A DNA stretch of 37,259 bases from positions 1 to 37,259 of the forward strand of contig NZ_PPSM01000024.1 of NCBI RefSeq assembly GCF_002916655.1. The letters run 5' to 3'. The notes beneath the pieces were generated by a model. That model saw nothing but the letters and a program-made list of their open reading frames with translations. It was not told where the DNA came from and did no database searches. This document shows, in pieces, positions 30,714-37,108 of this stretch. Numbering within the stretch: the first letter of the stretch is position 1; every line of letters starts with the position of its first letter. Origin of the DNA: Novosphingobium sp. HII-3 (GTDB lineage: Bacteria > Pseudomonadota > Alphaproteobacteria > Sphingomonadales > Sphingomonadaceae). A program made the position numbers and the translations under genes.

Positions 30714-30889
30714 CCGTGGATGCTCCCGAAGGCTTCGCACAGGTGCTCGTAGGCATCCTGACGCAGCATCGACCACACGGGATTATCCCGCAGGTTCGGG
30801 TTGCGGATCATCGCCCGCATGAGCTCGCTATGGGCATCCCATGCGGCTCGAGCCTTGCGTTCGTCGAAGGAGTAAACGGGGATCTTCAT
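30710..30889 (-). CDS. Small hypothetical protein before the replication gene
   Basis: A 59-aa protein starting MKIPVYSFDERKARAAWDAH. The ATG at 30889 overlaps the previous stop with GAGGAG 9 nt upstream; a GTG at 30898 is an alternative. Helical, not recognised. Confidence 0.55.
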   Translation of the reverse strand: MKIPVYSFDERKARAAWDAHSELMRAMIRNPNLRDNPVWSMLRQDAYEHLCEAFGSIHG

Positions 30890-31230
30890 GAGAAGCACTC
30901 CTCAGAGAAGCCGCCGCCGTCTCTCTGCGCGCGCTTACGGAAGGCGCGGAAGCAGAAGGGGTAGAGATCGGCGGCAACCTTGATTTTCACCCGCGCGTCA
31001 TCGGTCCAGAAGCCTTTGACTTCGTGGCATTCGATCTCGCCGCTGCTGAGCATGACGGCGAAGTCGGGCGTGTAGAACGTGTTGTCCGCGAGGCGCAGCT
31101 TGAGCCCCTCGAACTTGAACCAGGCAATCTCTCCGGCCATCTGCCGACGGACGAGAAAGTTCTCGTATTCCTGCTCAGTCTTGTTGCGCTGGCCCACCTT
31201 GAGGCGGCCAAGAGCCTGCATACGTTTCAT
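30886..31230 (-). CDS. DUF1064-like nuclease
   Basis: A 114-aa protein with KTEQEYENFL, then LADNTFYTPDFAVM and ECHEVKGFWTDDARVKIKVA: the PD...E-V-K pattern of small PD-(D/E)XK nucleases known as DUF1064 in phages, acting in DNA processing or junction resolution. The ATG at 31230 is chosen for GGGAGG upstream and the ATGA overlap. Adjacent to NinB, consistent with a recombination module. Confidence 0.78.
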   Translation of the reverse strand: MKRMQALGRLKVGQRNKTEQEYENFLVRRQMAGEIAWFKFEGLKLRLADNTFYTPDFAVMLSSGEIECHEVKGFWTDDARVKIKVAADLYPFCFRAFRKRAQRDGGGFSEECFS

Positions 31231-31634
31231 GCGGCCTCCCTCACGTTGAGAGAGCGGTGCGACCACGAGACGCCGTGGCGCTCACCATAGGCAAACAGGA
31301 GATCGATAAGCCCGGTGAACTGGCTTTTGGTGAGGGTGGAGGACCGCTGGCCCACGGGGAACATGCCAGCGCCCTCAAGCTCAGCGAGGAACCGGAGTTC
31401 AGCGCCCAAGGCGTGCAGAAAGCGAAGCTTGATATCGTCTGCGCTGAAGGATCGCATCTCAGGAACCTGAGCCTGAATGTCAGCAATCAAGGGCCACATG
31501 AGCCGGTTCTGCTCCTGCGAACGGCTCTCCTCGGCGATGGTGACGACATATCCGGCAGGTGCAGCGCGAACCAGACCGATAGCCCGCATCCGCGCTGCGT
31601 CCGTGCTGAGTTTGACAGAGCGCTTCTCAGCCAT
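31227..31634 (-). CDS. ninB: NinB-like recombination protein
   Basis: A 135-aa protein with SRSQEQNRLMWPLIADIQAQ and SQFTGLIDLLFAYGERHGVS, the characteristic parts of NinB (Orf family), which in lambda helps load annealing proteins onto single-stranded DNA. The ATG at 31634 follows GAGAGAGAGA and overlaps the HNH gene by 8 nt. Neighbours are an HNH protein, an SSB and a DUF1064-like nuclease. Confidence 0.85.
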   Translation of the reverse strand: MAEKRSVKLSTDAARMRAIGLVRAAPAGYVVTIAEESRSQEQNRLMWPLIADIQAQVPEMRSFSADDIKLRFLHALGAELRFLAELEGAGMFPVGQRSSTLTKSQFTGLIDLLFAYGERHGVSWSHRSLNVREAA

Positions 31635-31980
31635 TCTCTCTCTCCCAAGCGACACGGCCCGGCCAAGCGGACCAGTAGGCGGCAGCAATCGCGACAGCGG
31701 ACTTGCCGCCCAGGCACTCGGCCTCGAACGTCTTCCACCCTCGGGAATGCTGCCGCTGATGATGGCCAGAGCACAGGGGCAGGCAGTGGCGATCCGCCAC
31801 CTTCGTACCTATGCCCTTGTCACCAGCATGATCGACGTGCGCGGCTTCCATCCGGCCCGTGCAGAGACCGTAGCCATCGGCGGCGCAGGGGCGCCCACGG
31901 AGCCATTGCTTGTATGACTCCGCGACCTTCCATGCTGGGCGCGGCGAGTTCTTGCGGCGAGGCGAAACGTTCACCCTCAC
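31627..31980 (-). CDS. HNH/Ref-like nuclease
   Basis: A 117-aa protein with CAADGYGLCTGRMEAAHVDH, then DRHCLPLCSGHHQRQHSRGW: paired Cys and the H..H...C..HH..H arrangement of a beta-beta-alpha HNH fold, similar to RecA-dependent nuclease (Ref) and other phage HNH proteins. GTG at 31980 overlaps the previous stop (GTGA); a GTG at 31992 is possible. Likely cuts or helps process DNA during recombination; not tested. Confidence 0.75.
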   Translation of the reverse strand: MRVNVSPRRKNSPRPAWKVAESYKQWLRGRPCAADGYGLCTGRMEAAHVDHAGDKGIGTKVADRHCLPLCSGHHQRQHSRGWKTFEAECLGGKSAVAIAAAYWSAWPGRVAWERENG

Positions 31981-32141
31981 AGCGCTGGCCACTCCGCTTT
32001 CGGCAGGCCCATAGATGCGCGCATTTCATCGGCCTTTGCGCGGATGCGAGCACGATCGTTCTTGGCCTTGATCTGTGCCAGAGCGCGCCCGGGGTTTTCC
32101 TCCCGGCGCGGGCTCAGGAGCCGTAGGACGCGGCCCAGCAT
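31977..32141 (-). CDS. Small basic hypothetical protein between SSB and HNH genes
   Basis: A 54-aa frame, TGATG-coupled to the SSB stop and GTGA-coupled to the HNH gene. It reads MLGRVLRLLSPRREENPGRA, then a basic helix (AKNDRARIRAKADEMRASMG). Coupling on both sides supports translation. Possibly nucleic-acid-binding by charge. Not recognised. Confidence 0.58.
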   Translation of the reverse strand: MLGRVLRLLSPRREENPGRALAQIKAKNDRARIRAKADEMRASMGLPKAEWPAL

Positions 32142-32557
32142 CACCAGATGCTCCGATCAGTAGCGAACGGGATATCGTCGTCGAGGTCTTCCCCGAAGCC
32201 GCCGTTGCTGCCGACCGGCTCAGGGGCGCCGCGAGAGCCATCCGGATCACGGCGTTGGCCGGTGTTCGGCGTGGACATGATCGACACCTTGTCGGCGCGG
32301 ATCTGAAGGTACGTCTTGCCGTTGTGCTCGCGGGTGGTGAGATCCCCCGTGACAGCGACCTTCGAGCCCTTGCCCAGCGCTTTTGCGAGGCCCTGAGCGC
32401 CCTTCCCCCAGCGGGTCACGTCGAACCAGAGGGTGCCCTTGTCCTGCCCCCAGCCATCCTCGACAGCGACGGTGAAGGAGCACATCTCGCTCCCGTCGCG
32501 AGCCTGCTTGTACTCGGCGTCCCTGCCGGTGTTTCCGGCGATGGTGATCTGTTTCAT
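32141..32557 (-). CDS. ssb: Single-stranded DNA-binding protein
   Basis: A 138-aa OB-fold protein: MKQITIAGNTGRDAEYKQAR, then FTVAVEDGWG, TLWFDVTRWGKGAQGLAKAL and GDLTTREHNGKTYLQIRADK. A Gly-rich linker and the acidic tip DDDIPF follow, but five to seven residues (ATDRSIW) extend beyond it instead of ending in the usual DDDIPF. This could alter partner recruitment. Coats ssDNA during replication and annealing. Confidence 0.93.
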   Translation of the reverse strand: MKQITIAGNTGRDAEYKQARDGSEMCSFTVAVEDGWGQDKGTLWFDVTRWGKGAQGLAKALGKGSKVAVTGDLTTREHNGKTYLQIRADKVSIMSTPNTGQRRDPDGSRGAPEPVGSNGGFGEDLDDDIPFATDRSIW

Positions 32558-33201
32558 GCTGCTGCTTTCGGCTGTTCGCGCATTTCGAGCGCGCGATTGT
32601 TGATCCAGGTTTTCACGCCCTCGAACCGGGCTGCGGCGAGCTCGCGCAGATCCTTGATCCGGCCCACGGCGAGCACTTCGGCCACCGGTACGTTCAGGTG
32701 ATCGAGAAGCTGCATGAGCTCAGTGCGCTGCTCATCGGAGATCACTGAGGGAGCGTTGAACTCGCGCTCGACAGCGGCGACGTACTTGTCGTCATCGAAC
32801 AAGCCCATGTGAACGTCAGCCGCAACGCCGAGGCTCTTGAAGGCGTTCATCACAGCGTCGGTGAAAGCTTTCTTGAACGCCTCGTCATCGCTGAACAGGC
32901 CGTTCTTGTTCTTCGCCACAACCTTATCGCCGCCGACACCGAAGAAGCTGTTGGCGCGGTCGCCGTGCCAGCATTCGACGGTGCAGTAGACAAGCACCTC
33001 GCCGTCTGCTCCGGGGACGACCTGGTAATCTGGCTTCTGATGCCCCCAACCCGTACCAACCGGGCCGAACTCTTCGGTCAGGCGGCGATAAACCCAGATT
33101 GGCTTGGTGGCGGTGCCCTTGAAGCCGCCAGATCGTGAGAACTTTTTGGTATGGGCGGGATCCGTTTTGCCGAGAGCGTCCCACAGTTCGGTTTTGCTCA
33201 T
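32554..33201 (-). CDS. Single-strand annealing protein candidate (Rad52/Sak/DUF1071-like)
   Basis: A 215-aa protein with KTDPAHTKKFSRSGGFKGTA, KPIWVYRRLTEEFGPVGTGW, and later SDDEAFKKAFTDAVMNAFKS, LGVAADVHMGLFDDDKYV. This order (TEEFGP.G.GW, then FKKA.TDA...K.LG..ADV..G.FDD..YV) is typical of phage annealing proteins in the Rad52-like group. The ATG at 33201 is TGATG-coupled to the preceding gene with GAGGA 7 nt upstream. Placed beside SSB and NinB. Assignment to one subfamily is uncertain. Confidence 0.72.
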   Translation of the reverse strand: MSKTELWDALGKTDPAHTKKFSRSGGFKGTATKPIWVYRRLTEEFGPVGTGWGHQKPDYQVVPGADGEVLVYCTVECWHGDRANSFFGVGGDKVVAKNKNGLFSDDEAFKKAFTDAVMNAFKSLGVAADVHMGLFDDDKYVAAVEREFNAPSVISDEQRTELMQLLDHLNVPVAEVLAVGRIKDLRELAAARFEGVKTWINNRALEMREQPKAAA

Positions 33202-33695
33202 CACTTTGTCCTCGCTGAAACGACGGGCTTGGCCGGTTCGCGGGTCAGCCAGTTCGGGAGGGTCTCAGCGCCCTCGAAAACCTCATTGATTGCTGTCTTG
33301 TCGGGCGCGTACGTCGCGCGCTGGTACTCAGTGGGCACCGCGTCCTTGTCGGCAATGACCAGCTTCGCTTTGCCGGGGCGAACCGACAGAGTGACTTCCG
33401 GAAGCTCGAACTTCTTCACGCCGCCAGCGGCCAGCACATCGCCGATAGCGCGCTTGAAGTTCTCGACGCGGCGTTCGATGCGACCCTGACGCTCTGCCAA
33501 TGCAGCCTTACGTTGCTGGATGCCGGTCAGCGTCTCGGTATCGCGAGCGATCTGCTCCCAGAGGCGAGCCAGCATACGATCGATGTTGGTTTCGCCCTCA
33601 AGCATGTCAGCGAGCAACTGCTCGTCACCGTCGCAAAGGGGTGCAAGGGTTTCGGATATACGGCGAAGCTCCGCGAGCTGGACCTGCGCGTTCAC
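33201..33695 (-). CDS. Gp157-like siphovirus protein
   Basis: A 164-aa protein with a helical N-terminal half (MLEGETNIDRMLARLWEQIA, GRIERRVENFKRAIGDVLAA) and KKFELPEVTLSVRPGKAKLV, matching the siphovirus Gp157 family common in early regions. TGATG-coupled to the annealing-protein candidate. Function of the family is unclear; once linked to phage resistance in streptococci. Confidence 0.8.
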   Translation of the reverse strand: MNAQVQLAELRRISETLAPLCDGDEQLLADMLEGETNIDRMLARLWEQIARDTETLTGIQQRKAALAERQGRIERRVENFKRAIGDVLAAGGVKKFELPEVTLSVRPGKAKLVIADKDAVPTEYQRATYAPDKTAINEVFEGAETLPNWLTREPAKPVVSARTK

Positions 33696-33895
33696 GACAA
33701 CGCTTCCTTGCGGGCGTTCGCGACAAAGGCGCGCACATGGGCGACATCTTCACCGCGCAGTTCACGGCGGCTGCACTCGACTTCAAGCAGGGTAAGGCTG
33801 CGGTCGAGCCAGCTATAGAGCTTGCGGTTTGCTTCGCGTTCGGCCTCGTACTGGCGATACCAGTTGGCCGGGACGATTGCGGAAACTGCGTTCAT
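33692..33895 (-). CDS. Small hypothetical early protein
   Basis: A 67-aa helical protein (VPANWYRQYEAEREANRKLY). Not recognised. ATGA-coupled to the Gp157-like gene. Confidence 0.55.
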   Translation of the reverse strand: MNAVSAIVPANWYRQYEAEREANRKLYSWLDRSLTLLEVECSRRELRGEDVAHVRAFVANARKEALS

Positions 33896-33913
33896 GTCTC
33901 GTCTCCTTGGAAA

Positions 33914-34066
33914 TCAGTTCAATTCGTTCGGCAGCAGATCAAAGCGGCCATGGCGCCGTGCTTCGTTTTCGAGAGCGGCGACCTTGCGGCGGGCGAGATC
34001 CAGCATTTTGGGCAGGCGATAGAGGCGGTTTTCCTCGGCCCTGGTCATGGGACGGGCGGCGCTCAC
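33914..34066 (-). CDS. Small basic early protein
   Basis: A 50-aa frame from a GTG at 34066 that overlaps the previous stop (GTGA), with GGAGG 8 nt upstream. It reads MSAARPMTRAEENRLYRLPK, then a basic helix ending FDLLPNELN. An internal ATG at residue 7 is possible. Function unknown. Confidence 0.55.
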   Translation of the reverse strand: MSAARPMTRAEENRLYRLPKMLDLARRKVAALENEARRHGRFDLLPNELN

Positions 34067-34278
34067 GCTGCGGCCCTCCGGTGCTTGCAGCCGATATCGC
34101 CGCGCGTGCCGCAATAGGTGCATGGGTCGCGAGAGACCCGACGCGTGGCAATATCGTCTAGCGACAGAGAAGCGAGGCTCTTGCCAATGCGAGCCTCGCT
34201 GGCGTGCTTGCGGCAGAGCCCGGTGACGTTGTCGTTGCGCACATCTACGCCGCAGACTGAGCAGGTGCGCTTCTTCAT
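34063..34278 (-). CDS. Small zinc-finger-like protein
   Basis: A 71-aa protein with CSVCGVDVRNDNVTGLCRKH and CTYCGTRGDIGCKH: two CxxC...CxxH metal-binding sites, typical of small phage zinc-finger proteins. ATGA-coupled to the preceding gene. May bind nucleic acid or host RNA polymerase; no family named. Confidence 0.65.
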   Translation of the reverse strand: MKKRTCSVCGVDVRNDNVTGLCRKHASEARIGKSLASLSLDDIATRRVSRDPCTYCGTRGDIGCKHRRAAA

Positions 34279-34694
34279 GCCGCCACCGCCACAAGGCGCA
34301 CGGCCTTTTTCGTGAGTTCATGGTTTTCGCAGTCCGCGATTTCGCGTTTGCCAGGACTCTCGGGATGGTGAGCCCGGCCCTTTGCGGCGAGGTATTCCCG
34401 ACAAGCTGCTTCCAGCTCGTCATGATCCAGTTCTTCCGGAACACGGACGATCATCCGGCCCGAGGGCAGGAGTATCGAGAGCAGGTCGTCAGGGATGGCG
34501 TCGAACAGGCAGAACAACGCGCTCGCCGGGATGATTGCGGGTTCACGGCTGCCAGCGGACGGGAAATACGACTGCACCGTGGACAGGGACATGCCCGCGT
34601 CCATGGCAACGGTCTTCAGGAGGATGCCGCGACGGTCCAATTCTCGGCGGATTGCCGACTGTCGTTCGCGTACGATCGTGGTGCTGTCACGCAT
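34275..34694 (-). CDS. HTH regulator (CII-like position)
   Basis: A 139-aa protein starting MRDSTTIVRERQSAIRRELD with a Cro/CI-type HTH (RGILLKTVAMDAGMSLSTVQ) at about 20-45, then a C-terminal stretch (LFCLFDAIPDDLLSILLPSG). The ATG at 34694 has GAGG about 10 nt upstream; the longer open frame upstream overlaps the Cys-containing gene. In the position where lambdoid phages encode CII-like activators. Regulatory role inferred. Confidence 0.68.
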   Translation of the reverse strand: MRDSTTIVRERQSAIRRELDRRGILLKTVAMDAGMSLSTVQSYFPSAGSREPAIIPASALFCLFDAIPDDLLSILLPSGRMIVRVPEELDHDELEAACREYLAAKGRAHHPESPGKREIADCENHELTKKAVRLVAVAA

Positions 34695-34710
34695 GATCTT
34701 GTTGCCTCGG

Positions 34711-34989
34711 TTAGCTACAAAGCCCGTCATGGAAGACGGGGGAAATACGAAAGCCGGAGCCGCTGATGCGGGGGGTGCGATGCGGCTCCGGCACCACGCA
34801 GGGGGTTGCGTGGTCGTTGCGGGGGTGGCCGGTGTTGACGGTGGGGCAGTCACCGGCCGGTGCGACCAGCGAAGGGCTGGTGGGGAAAGGGATCAGCCCA
34901 GCGAACTCCAAATCGGAGTGCTGGCAGGTAGCCTTGCGACAAACCGCGCAGAGAGCAGTCGCTACCTGATAAGGCAGGGGCGGGATCAT
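34711..34989 (-). CDS. Small Cys-containing hypothetical protein
   Basis: A 92-aa protein with CAVCRKATCQH near the N terminus (possible metal site) and a Pro-rich, low-complexity C terminus. GGAGGGGTGAGGG precedes the ATG at 34989. The first half looks coding; the second half is weak. Confidence 0.5.
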   Translation of the reverse strand: MIPPLPYQVATALCAVCRKATCQHSDLEFAGLIPFPTSPSLVAPAGDCPTVNTGHPRNDHATPCVVPEPHRTPRISGSGFRISPVFHDGLCS

Positions 34990-34992
34990 CCC

Positions 34993-35112
34993 TCACCCCT
35001 CCCCGTGCGAGCGACCGGCAGCGATGCCTTTGCCAAGGATGATGCCGAAGGTGACAGCGACAGCGAACCACACGAGGAAGCCAGCGAAGGCCCAGAGGAT
35101 GGTGGCGGTCAT
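34993..35112 (-). CDS. Tiny single-span membrane protein
   Basis: A 39-aa frame reading MTATILWAFAGFLVWFAVAV then TFGIILGKGIAAGRSHGEG: a membrane segment (about 5-27) and a short basic tail. ATGA-coupled to the GIY-YIG gene and followed within 3 nt by the next start. Membrane proteins of this size in early operons can act in exclusion, but that is speculation. Confidence 0.52.
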   Translation of the reverse strand: MTATILWAFAGFLVWFAVAVTFGIILGKGIAAGRSHGEG

Positions 35113-35618
35113 GCTGCTGCTGCTCCCGTGCGGGGGCTGCGGATATGATCCCAAGCCTTCTGAAGGAGTGGTTCAGGTATCGCGGCGCCCTTGGGGACCG
35201 CCCTAAGTTCAGCCTGGATTTCCTCGGGGAGATCATGCCGAAAACGGGCGAGGCGTTTCTTCTCAGCGATTGCCTTGCGTCGGGCGTTCTGATCGGCGGA
35301 AAGCTCGCGATGGATGATTTCGACTGGACGTCCGGCTTTTACATCTTCCACAAAAGACAGGAGACGTGCGGAGGCATGAAACCACTCACCGTGCGACCAT
35401 TCCTCAGCGAACATACGGTGGAGTGCCGCTTCAAGAGCGAACGTCCCCGGCATCGTTGCGAGAATGGTTACCGGGTAAGGTATCCACTCTCCAACCGCAG
35501 CGATCCGCGCCACCGGGCGAACCGAGCAGCCTATTTTGATCTTGTCGAGCGCACCTGCGAAGTAGACCCGATAGGACTTCTCGTTGTCAGAGGTGACGCG
35601 ATGCTTGGCGCTAGTCAT
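35109..35618 (-). CDS. GIY-YIG-type protein (MUG113/T5orf172-like)
   Basis: A 169-aa protein with YRVYFAGALDKIKIGCSVRP, then LEAALHRMFAEEWSHGEWFH and a basic C terminus. The core (VYF...IKIG.S....R, then E..LH..F.....GEWF) is that of MUG113/T5orf172 GIY-YIG domains. The second motif reads KIG, as in this branch. ATGA-coupled to the Cro-like gene. A nuclease role is expected from the family; the target is unknown. Confidence 0.75.
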   Translation of the reverse strand: MTSAKHRVTSDNEKSYRVYFAGALDKIKIGCSVRPVARIAAVGEWIPYPVTILATMPGTFALEAALHRMFAEEWSHGEWFHASARLLSFVEDVKAGRPVEIIHRELSADQNARRKAIAEKKRLARFRHDLPEEIQAELRAVPKGAAIPEPLLQKAWDHIRSPRTGAAAA

Positions 35619-35845
35619 GCTGCACGCTCCCGGCGCGCCTTCGGAGCTTCAGCAGCCTTGAGGACGTTTTCCAAAGCAGAGAGGGTCTTGATCGACGCTC
35701 CGATTGGTTCCGGGTTCTTCTTTGTGAGCTTCCACCGCGAGAATGTCGTCGGATGAACATTGGCTCGACGGCAGAGTTCGGACATGGACAAGCCGAGTTT
35801 ACGGGCCCGGGCTTCCATGGCGGCGATGATTGTCTGCTGGTCCAT
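35615..35845 (-). CDS. Cro-like HTH repressor
   Basis: A 76-aa protein starting MDQQTIIAAMEARARKLGLS with an HTH (MSELCRRANVHPTTFSRWKL) at about 20-40 and a helical tail. Divergent from the CI-like gene across an 87-bp region holding three TAGCA-N4-TGCTA sites. The ATG at 35845 is chosen because upstream in-frame codons lie in the operator. It is the first gene of the long leftward transcript. Confidence 0.8.
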   Translation of the reverse strand: MDQQTIIAAMEARARKLGLSMSELCRRANVHPTTFSRWKLTKKNPEPIGASIKTLSALENVLKAAEAPKARRERAA

Positions 35846-35859
35846 ATGCCGCACCATAT

Positions 35860-35873
35860 TAGCAATCATGCTA
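35860..35873. promoter_or_regulatory. CI/Cro operator site 1
   Basis: TAGCAATCATGCTA: inverted half-sites TAGCA-N4-TGCTA. Overlaps the likely -10 of the leftward promoter (35873-35868, TAGCAT; -35 TTGCAA at 35895-35890; 16-bp spacer). Confidence 0.7.
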
Positions 35874-35881
35874 CATGTAAA

Positions 35882-35895
35882 CAGCATTCTTGCAA
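35882..35895. promoter_or_regulatory. CI/Cro operator site 2
   Basis: CAGCATTCTTGCAA: degenerate copy, centre 22 bp from site 1. Overlaps the proposed leftward -35. Confidence 0.55.
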
Positions 35896-35907
35896 ATACG
35901 ATGCTAT

Positions 35908-35921
35908 TAGCGATGATGCTA
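35908..35921. promoter_or_regulatory. CI/Cro operator site 3
   Basis: TAGCGATGATGCTA: one mismatch to the consensus, centre 26 bp from site 2, 12 bp before the CI-like ATG. Confidence 0.62.
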
Positions 35922-35932
35922 AAAGCGGCCGC

Positions 35933-36652
35933 ATGGATGGACTAGAAGCCGATACGAAGCTGCTGCACGATCTGGCGGATTATGCTCAGTTGAAGCCCAG
36001 CGCGCTTGCCCGGGAGATTGGAGCGGCCGTCACTACGATCACGCGGCCGTTCAATGGGAAGGCGGCCACGCGCCTCAGCCAGCCCACGCTTGAAAAGCTG
36101 CGGGAGCGCTGGCCCGAGTTCCCCGGGTGGCTGCAGCCCGTCGAAGTCGTGCCGCCCAGCAATGGCATTGTTAAGGCTCTCGAAGGAGCGCCGGACATCC
36201 AGCTTCCGCGCGATCTACCCGTGTTCGGAACTTCGCTAGGTGCGCCCCGGGATTTCGACGGCCATGCTATAGAGCAGATAATGCTCAATACCGGCAACGT
36301 GATCGACCATATCCAGCGGCCCGCAATCCTCCATGGCAAGGACTACGCCTACGCGCTTTATGTGCAGGGGTCGTCCATGGATCCGAGGTTCGAGGACGGC
36401 GACACCATTTATGTGACGGACAGCCGCCGCGCCAAGCCGCCGCGCATTGGCGATGATGTGGTGGTCTACATCCGCGATATGAATGAGGACGACGGGCACT
36501 CGGCAACTGGCGTGCTTGTGAAGCGCCTGGTCCGTCGAACGGCTCAGTATATCGAGTTGCAGCAGTTCAACCCGGCGGAAATATTCCGCATCCCAGCTGA
36601 CATAGTGCTGCGGACGGATCGCGTCATTCCGTGGCGGGAGATCGTGGCATGA
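35933..36652 (+). CDS. CI-like repressor with S24 peptidase domain
   Basis: A 239-aa protein. An HTH lies at about 14-45 (LKPSALAREIGAAVTTITRP); the C-terminal LexA/S24 domain has Ser148 in VQGSSMDPRFEDGD and Lys197 in GVLVKRLV as the dyad, with LPVFGTSLGAP near 95-104 at the hinge. No clear Ala-Gly or Cys-Gly cleavage site was seen, so SOS-induced self-cleavage is not certain. Divergent from the Cro-like gene; the ATG at 35933 has no Shine-Dalgarno sequence. Maintains lysogeny by binding the TAGCA-N4-TGCTA sites (inference). Confidence 0.9.
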   Translation: MDGLEADTKLLHDLADYAQLKPSALAREIGAAVTTITRPFNGKAATRLSQPTLEKLRERWPEFPGWLQPVEVVPPSNGIVKALEGAPDIQLPRDLPVFGTSLGAPRDFDGHAIEQIMLNTGNVIDHIQRPAILHGKDYAYALYVQGSSMDPRFEDGDTIYVTDSRRAKPPRIGDDVVVYIRDMNEDDGHSATGVLVKRLVRRTAQYIELQQFNPAEIFRIPADIVLRTDRVIPWREIVA

Positions 36653-36690
36653 TCGTGATCCGCAACTAAGACCCTTCCAAGGGCAGAATG

Positions 36691-36714
36691 AGCCTCGCTT
36701 CGGCGGGGCTTTTT
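36691..36714 (+). terminator. Terminator after the repressor gene
   Basis: AGCCTCGC-TTCG-GCGGGGCT followed by TTTT: 8-bp stem with one T-G pair and a TTCG loop. Confidence 0.85.
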
Positions 36715-36778
36715 CGTGCGCGCGATCCCTGCGGTCTCACGCATTTGCCGCTTGAAAGCCTTCGGCCTCGAAGAAATT

Positions 36779-36792
36779 TTGCATCATTGCTA
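36779..36792. promoter_or_regulatory. Second operator cluster, site 4
   Basis: TTGCATCATTGCTA: a copy with one changed left half-site base, downstream of the repressor terminator. Confidence 0.5.
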
Positions 36793-36802
36793 ATTTTAGC
36801 AT

Positions 36803-36830
36803 TTGCACGATGTAGCAATCATGCTAATGA
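36803..36830 (+). promoter_or_regulatory. Candidate rightward promoter
   Basis: TTGCAC (36803-36808) and TAATGA (36825-36830), 16-bp spacer. The operator site at 36813-36826 lies across the spacer and -10, so repressor binding would block it. Match to consensus is modest. Confidence 0.45.
36813..36826. promoter_or_regulatory. Second operator cluster, site 6
   Basis: TAGCAATCATGCTA, identical over 14 bp to site 1 in the CI/Cro region. A weaker half-copy, TAGCATTTGCACGA, lies at 36797-36810. Confidence 0.68.
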
Positions 36831-36868
36831 TCTCCTCACACCGGTTAACCGGAACGAGGAGAACGTCA

Positions 36869-37105
36869 GTGCTTCAGAACAGTATTCAGCCCCGCTTTGC
36901 AGCCTTCATGGCTTCTCACGGGCGCACCGACTTTGAGAACTTCAACACCACCGTGAACCGCGCCGACTTCATGGCGTGGATCGGCCGTTGCAAGCGCACC
37001 GCGCCGGTTGCTGCTGTGGCGAATGATCGAGTGGTAAGTCAGGACGCTTTCACCGCCCACTGCTGGCAGGTGGCTCGCGACGAAATCATGGCGCGGGAGG
37101 CCTGA
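36869..37105 (+). CDS. Small rightward early protein
   Basis: A 78-aa protein from a GTG at 36869 with GAGGAGAA about 7-9 nt upstream. It reads MLQNSIQPRFAAFMASHGRT, then FENFNTTVNRADFMAWIGRC and ends RDEIMAREA. It resembles short alphaproteobacterial phage/plasmid-type proteins of unknown role. First gene of a repressor-controlled rightward operon. Confidence 0.65.
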   Translation: MLQNSIQPRFAAFMASHGRTDFENFNTTVNRADFMAWIGRCKRTAPVAAVANDRVVSQDAFTAHCWQVARDEIMAREA

Positions 37106-37108
37106 GCC

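Noticed and set aside
36840..36870. The ATG/GTG codons before 36869 as start of the rightward gene
   Set aside because: They lie within the operator/promoter region and lack a ribosome-binding site; the GTG at 36869 follows GAGGAGAA.
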